The notes below the pieces were generated by a model. It made no database searches. It saw only the letters and a list, made by a program, of their open reading frames with translations, and was not told where the DNA came from. The position numbers and the translations under genes were made by a program. A DNA stretch of 64,000 nt, from assembly GCA_030432235.1 (NCBI GenBank), contig JAUIHT010000006.1:1-64000 (forward strand), given 5' to 3'. Shown here piece by piece: positions 59,862 to 64,000 of the stretch. The stretch is from Verrucomicrobiia bacterium (GTDB lineage Bacteria; Verrucomicrobiota; Verrucomicrobiia; Opitutales; Cerasicoccaceae). Positions within the stretch are counted from its first letter, which is position 1; each line of letters begins with the position of its first letter.

Positions 59862-62800
59862 TTAAGAGTTTACCTGAGTTGAGCGTTTGGTCAGACGGCG
59901 GATGATGACATAAAAGACCGGAGTCAAAAAGATGCCAACGAGCGTCACGAAGAGCATGCCGCCAAAGACGGGCGTGCCCAGTGCCTGACGCATTTCCCAA
60001 CCGGCGCCGGTGGCGAACATGAGCGGCACGACCCCCAGGATGAAGGCAAAGGAGGTCATCAGGATCGGACGCAGGCGCAGACGCGCGGCCTCACTGGCGG
60101 CCAAGTGAGTTTCCGTCCCAGCGTCTTCCTGCTGCTTGGCAAACTCCACGATAAGGATGGCGTTTTTCGCCGCCAGCCCGATCAGCACGACGAAGCCTAC
60201 CTGGTTCAGGATGTTGTTGTCCATACCACGCAGCCAGAGCAGCCAAATGGCCCCGAAGAGACACAGAGGCACGATGACGATAACCGCCAGCGGCAGCGAC
60301 CAGTTCTCATACTGCGCCACGAGGACGAAAAAGACAAAGAGCACGGCCAGTGGGAAGATATACAAACTGGCGTTACCCACCTGCTTCTCCTGATAGGCCA
60401 GGTCCGTCCATTCGAAACTCATGCCCGGCGGCAGTATCTCCGCGGCCAGACGCTCCATGGTTTCGAGCGACTGGCCGGTGCTGTAGCCCGGGGCGCTGAC
60501 GCCCTGTAGCTCCGCAGCAGGATACAGGTTATAGCGAACTACGCGATCCGGCCCGGCAACAGTACGGACATTCACCAGCGACCCCAGCGGGACCATCTCA
60601 CCGGCGGCATTCCGGGTTTTGAGCTTGGCGATATCCTCCTTCTCGTCACGGAACTGAGAATCGGCCTGCGCGGTGAGCCGGTAGGTGCGCCCGAAGAGAT
60701 TCACGTCATTGACGTAAAGCGAACCGAGGAAGACCTGCAAAGTGTCGAAAATATTGTCCAGCGGGACGTCGAGCATCTTGGCCTTCTCGCGATCCACATC
60801 GACGTAAAGCTGCGGCACGTTGGCACGGAAGGGAGTGAAGACCTGGGTCAGCCCGGGCTCCTGGTTGGCGGCCATCATCAATTGCATAGTGGCGTCCTGA
60901 AGGGCCGAGTACCCCAGCCCGGCACGGTCCTGGATTTCCATTTTCCAGCCGCCACCGTTACCAATTCCGCGCACCGAAGGTGGAGGAATGACGATGACGA
61001 AGGCATCGCGGATATCGCCCAGCGCACCCCGCAGCCTGCCCAGGATAGCGTTGCCGCTCAACTCCGAGTCCTTGCGTTCGTCGAAGGGGTCATAAGTCAC
61101 AAAAATGGCCGCGGAGTTCGTCGAATTGGCAAAAGTCGCGCCGTTGAACCCGGCGAAGGCAACTGCGCCACCGACGCCGTCGACCTCCAGTGCGCGTTTG
61201 GTGACCTCCTGCACCAGTGCGTCAGTGCGATCCAGCGAGGCGCCGTCAGGCAGTTGCAGCACGATGATGCCGTAGCCCTGGTCGGTCGCGGGAATGAAAC
61301 CTCCGGGCACGAGCCGAAAGCCCCAGGCGGTCAATGCGAGAAAGATGACGAATATCACCGTGGCCACAAAACCCATGCGAACAAAGCGCTGCACGATGCT
61401 GGAGTAACCCCGGGTGAAGCGTCCGAAGAGCCAATTGAAACCGTGGAAAAACCAGCCGAAGCAGAAATCGATGATGCGCTGCACAAAGTCCGGCTTGGCC
61501 CCATGTGGACGAAGCAGGAACACCCCGAGGGCCGGGCTAAGCGTCAGCGAAACAAACCCCGAAATGCCGACGGAGAAAGCGATGGTCAGCGCGAACTGAC
61601 GGTAGAACTGACCAGTGATACCCGGTAAAAACGCCGTCGGGATAAAGATGGCCGCCATAACAAGCGTGGCGGATATCAGCGGCCCAGTGATCTCCGTCAT
61701 GGCGGTGCGAGCCGCATCCCGGTTGGAAAGCCCCTTATCCAGATTACGCTCGATGTTCTCGACCACGACGATGGCGTCGTCCACCACGATGCCAATGGCC
61801 AGGGCCAGGCCGAAGAGAGTCAGGTTGTTGATTGAGAAACCGAAGGCGGACATTGCCGCGAAGGTCCCGATAAGCGAGACCGGGATCGCTGTCAGCGGGA
61901 TGAGCGAGGCGCGCCAGGATTGCAGGAAAACGATGATGACGACCACAACGAGGATGATTGCCTCGAAGATGGTGTGGAAAACCGCCTTGATGGATTCCTG
62001 AATGAAGATGGTCGGGTCGTAAATGATGCTGTAGGCCAGGCCGGGCGGAAAGGACTTGGCCAGTTCGTCCATCTGCGCGCGAATTTCCTGAGCAGTAGCC
62101 AGCGCATTGGAGCCCGGCCTCTGCTGGATGGGAATGGCAACGGCGGGCGTGGTGCTCATGTAGTTGTTGACGTTGTACTCGACCGCCCCCAGCTCCACCC
62201 GCGCGACGTCCCGCAGGTAAACGATGGTTCCGGCGGGGTCGCGCTTGACGACGACATTCTCGAATTGCTCCACCTCATTGAGTCGGCCAAGCGTGCTGAC
62301 ATTGAGCTGGTAATCCCCAGCCGAGTCCACCGGCTCCTGTCCGATGATGCCTGCCGCGACCTGAATGTTCTGCTCGCGCAATGCGTCGACGATGTCCCCG
62401 GTGGTGATCTCGAGATTGGCCATGCGCTCGGGGTCGAGCCAGACGCGCATGCTGTACTCGCGCGAGCCGAAGGTACGGACCGCGCCCACGCCATCAATGC
62501 GGCGCAGGGATTCACGCACCTGACGGATGGCGTAGTTACTGACGTACTCCTTGTCCAGGGAGTCGTCCGGAGAGTACATCTGCACGACCAGCAGAAGGTC
62601 CGGCACGCTTTTCTCCACCACCACGCCGATCTGGCGGGTTTGCTCGGGCAAACGTGGCTCGGCCACGGCGACACGGTTTTGCACCAGCACCTGAGCGGTG
62701 TCGAGGTCGGTACCGAGTTTGAAGGTAATCGTAATTTGCACAGTACCATCCGCCGTGCTGGAAGAGGCCATATAGAGCATGCTCTCGACACCGTTGATCT

Positions 62801-63008
62801 CCTGCTCCAGAGGCGCCGCGACTGTGTCGGCCAGAATCTCCGGTGTGGCCCCGGGCAGGCTGGCGCGCACCACGATGGTGGGTGGCGAGACCTCTGGGAA
62901 CTGCGCGGTAGGCAAACCAAAAAAGGTCAGTCCGCCGATGATGGTAATGACCAGCGACAGCACGATGGCAAAGCGCGGCCGGTCAATGAAGTAATGGGAA
63001 ATTGACAT
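59862..63008 (-). CDS. RND-family efflux transporter, HAE1/AcrB type
   Basis: 1048 residues, inner-membrane trimeric proton-driven pump. Two repeats of six helices with large periplasmic loops. The proton-relay Asp pair is D410-D411 (GIVVDDAIVVVENIE), matching AcrB D407/D408, and GYGIIVLQLPDGASLDR and AAKNAILIVEFAKQ are family blocks. Length is normal. Encoded 21 bp after the membrane-fusion protein gene; no outer-membrane channel is visible in the window. Not related to the polysaccharide genes by motif or content. Confidence 0.95.
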   Translation of the reverse strand: MSISHYFIDRPRFAIVLSLVITIIGGLTFFGLPTAQFPEVSPPTIVVRASLPGATPEILADTVAAPLEQEINGVESMLYMASSSTADGTVQITITFKLGTDLDTAQVLVQNRVAVAEPRLPEQTRQIGVVVEKSVPDLLLVVQMYSPDDSLDKEYVSNYAIRQVRESLRRIDGVGAVRTFGSREYSMRVWLDPERMANLEITTGDIVDALREQNIQVAAGIIGQEPVDSAGDYQLNVSTLGRLNEVEQFENVVVKRDPAGTIVYLRDVARVELGAVEYNVNNYMSTTPAVAIPIQQRPGSNALATAQEIRAQMDELAKSFPPGLAYSIIYDPTIFIQESIKAVFHTIFEAIILVVVVIIVFLQSWRASLIPLTAIPVSLIGTFAAMSAFGFSINNLTLFGLALAIGIVVDDAIVVVENIERNLDKGLSNRDAARTAMTEITGPLISATLVMAAIFIPTAFLPGITGQFYRQFALTIAFSVGISGFVSLTLSPALGVFLLRPHGAKPDFVQRIIDFCFGWFFHGFNWLFGRFTRGYSSIVQRFVRMGFVATVIFVIFLALTAWGFRLVPGGFIPATDQGYGIIVLQLPDGASLDRTDALVQEVTKRALEVDGVGGAVAFAGFNGATFANSTNSAAIFVTYDPFDERKDSELSGNAILGRLRGALGDIRDAFVIVIPPPSVRGIGNGGGWKMEIQDRAGLGYSALQDATMQLMMAANQEPGLTQVFTPFRANVPQLYVDVDREKAKMLDVPLDNIFDTLQVFLGSLYVNDVNLFGRTYRLTAQADSQFRDEKEDIAKLKTRNAAGEMVPLGSLVNVRTVAGPDRVVRYNLYPAAELQGVSAPGYSTGQSLETMERLAAEILPPGMSFEWTDLAYQEKQVGNASLYIFPLAVLFVFFVLVAQYENWSLPLAVIVIVPLCLFGAIWLLWLRGMDNNILNQVGFVVLIGLAAKNAILIVEFAKQQEDAGTETHLAASEAARLRLRPILMTSFAFILGVVPLMFATGAGWEMRQALGTPVFGGMLFVTLVGIFLTPVFYVIIRRLTKRSTQVNS

Positions 63009-63029
63009 GGGACCTATAGCGGTGAAGGA

Positions 63030-64000
63030 CTATTGAGCGGATTCGCGCGGCGAGACAGGCATGCCCGGTTGCAGGAATTGAAGGCCGGAAACGACAACGC
63101 GCTCGCCCGGCTTAAGACCGGAACGGATGATACGCTGGTTTTCCTGGAGCGGCCCCACCTCGACAGTGCGACGCTGGGCAGTGTTGTCCGGGTCAACGAC
63201 CCAGACGAATTTCAGCTCCTGGTCGGTTTGCACAGCTAGGTCCGGCACCAGCAGGCGCTCTACCTCCTTCGAAGCCGGCGTACGTACGCGGGCGAACATA
63301 CCCGGTGTGAGGAAAGCGCCCGGGTTTTCAATGAGACCACGCACGCGCATGGTGGCGGTACCGGGATTGAGCTGGTTGTTCTTGAAATTGATAACGCCAC
63401 GGTGCTCGAACTGCGTTTCGTCGGAGAGCTGAATTTCTACCGGCATGTGTCCGTTTTGGGCACGGCCCGGAAGTTCGCCGGACTGAATCTTACGCATGCC
63501 CTGCAGATAGCTGCGCTCGTCCACGTCGAAGACGACGTAGATCGGGTCCTGCGGCACGATGGTAGTCAGCAAAGTGGCCTGGGCGCTGCCGCCCTGAACG
63601 AGGTTGCCCTTGGTGACCCCATAACGTCCGGCGATACCGGTGATGGGAGCCTTGATCTTCGTGAATTCCAGGTCCAGCTCGGCGGCCTCCAACTCCGCCT
63701 GGGCAGCGAGCAGGTCGGCGTCAGCCTGAAGGGCTTCGCTATTGCGAATGTCGAGCTGCTCCTGGGAAATGGCGTTGGACTGGATGAGATCGCGGGCGCG
63801 CTTCTTGTTGGCGTCGGCCAGTGTCTTGGCGGCCTCGGCCTGCGCTACGCGCGCCTTCCCCAGGTTGACTTCCGCTTGGAAGGGGCGCGGATCGATTTCA
63901 AAGAGAAGATCCCCCTGGTTCACGAGTTGGCCTTCCTGGAAATTGACCGACTGTAAATAGCCGCTGACACGAGCGCGCACCTCGACACTTTCCACGGCCT
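63030..64000 (-). CDS. RND efflux membrane-fusion protein, AcrA type (5' end outside window)
   Basis: Periplasmic adaptor subunit. The visible part starts within the lipoyl half (VEVRARVSGYLQSVNFQEGQ, LLFEIDPRPF), then an alpha-helical hairpin rich in Ala, Glu and Gln, the second lipoyl half (KIKAPITGIAGRYGVTKGN) and beta-barrel domains. The frame is open to the window edge, so the N-terminus with its signal is missing. First gene of an operon with the RND pump. Confidence 0.93.
   Translation of the reverse strand, partial: AVESVEVRARVSGYLQSVNFQEGQLVNQGDLLFEIDPRPFQAEVNLGKARVAQAEAAKTLADANKKRARDLIQSNAISQEQLDIRNSEALQADADLLAAQAELEAAELDLEFTKIKAPITGIAGRYGVTKGNLVQGGSAQATLLTTIVPQDPIYVVFDVDERSYLQGMRKIQSGELPGRAQNGHMPVEIQLSDETQFEHRGVINFKNNQLNPGTATMRVRGLIENPGAFLTPGMFARVRTPASKEVERLLVPDLAVQTDQELKFVWVVDPDNTAQRRTVEVGPLQENQRIIRSGLKPGERVVVSGLQFLQPGMPVSPRESAQ

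Noticed and set aside
61920-63005. 361-residue open frame opposite the RND pump
   Set aside because: Fully antisense to a well-supported AcrB-type gene, without family features.

Overview
The window looks like a polysaccharide-degradation region of a marine Verrucomicrobiota chromosome, probably class Opitutia (Coraliomargarita/Lentimonas-like). This is inferred from six sulfatases, three PEP-CTERM proteins, pseudopilin-like proteins with the Verrucomicrobial pattern, a XylR-type AraC regulator, LacI regulators and SSS sodium symporters, together with the absence of SusC/SusD and TonB genes. No rRNA, tRNA, CRISPR array or phage module was seen.

Region A (about 0.25-25.3 kb): a DUF6250-type secreted protein, an IS3-family remnant, a Gfo/Idh oxidoreductase, two alginate-lyase-superfamily lyases, a LacI regulator with a sulfatase, an SSS symporter, a GH106-like hydrolase coupled to a PL10-like pectate lyase, a sialate-O-acetylesterase-like enzyme, three more exported sulfatases, a PEP-CTERM protein and a pseudopilin. 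Copies of a LacI-type palindrome (GGTAACGTTTCC) lie before most transcription units. The substrate is probably a sulfated, uronate/deoxysugar-containing polysaccharide; its identity cannot be fixed from sequence.

Region B (26.2-46.2 kb): a XylR-like regulator, a Nif3-like protein, two sulfatases without signal peptides, a PEP-CTERM protein, GH50-like, GH16 and GH2 enzymes, and a large PilX/GspK-like protein with a coupled secreted partner. The enzyme set points to a sulfated galactan (agar, porphyran or carrageenan type). A second motif, near TTGTATATTTRCGCATCC, recurs upstream of these genes.

Region C (48.8-59.7 kb): a heparinase II/III-like lyase, a CBM-like protein, a GH-like cytoplasmic protein, a second LacI-type regulator, a D-2-hydroxyacid dehydrogenase, a PEP-CTERM protein, a pseudopilin and an SSS symporter. 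A third motif, TTCRAYTGTGYGAA, precedes every unit except the terminal symporter.

The end of the window (59.9-64 kb) holds an unrelated RND efflux operon. The regions are separated by decayed insertion sequences and by a dispersed repeat of about 120 bp with nested inverted repeats. The main message is that three polysaccharide regulons lie side by side, each with its own regulator, its own predicted operator, and its own co-regulated PEP-CTERM protein plus pseudopilin-like protein. This suggests a surface substrate-capture module that is renewed with each substrate.
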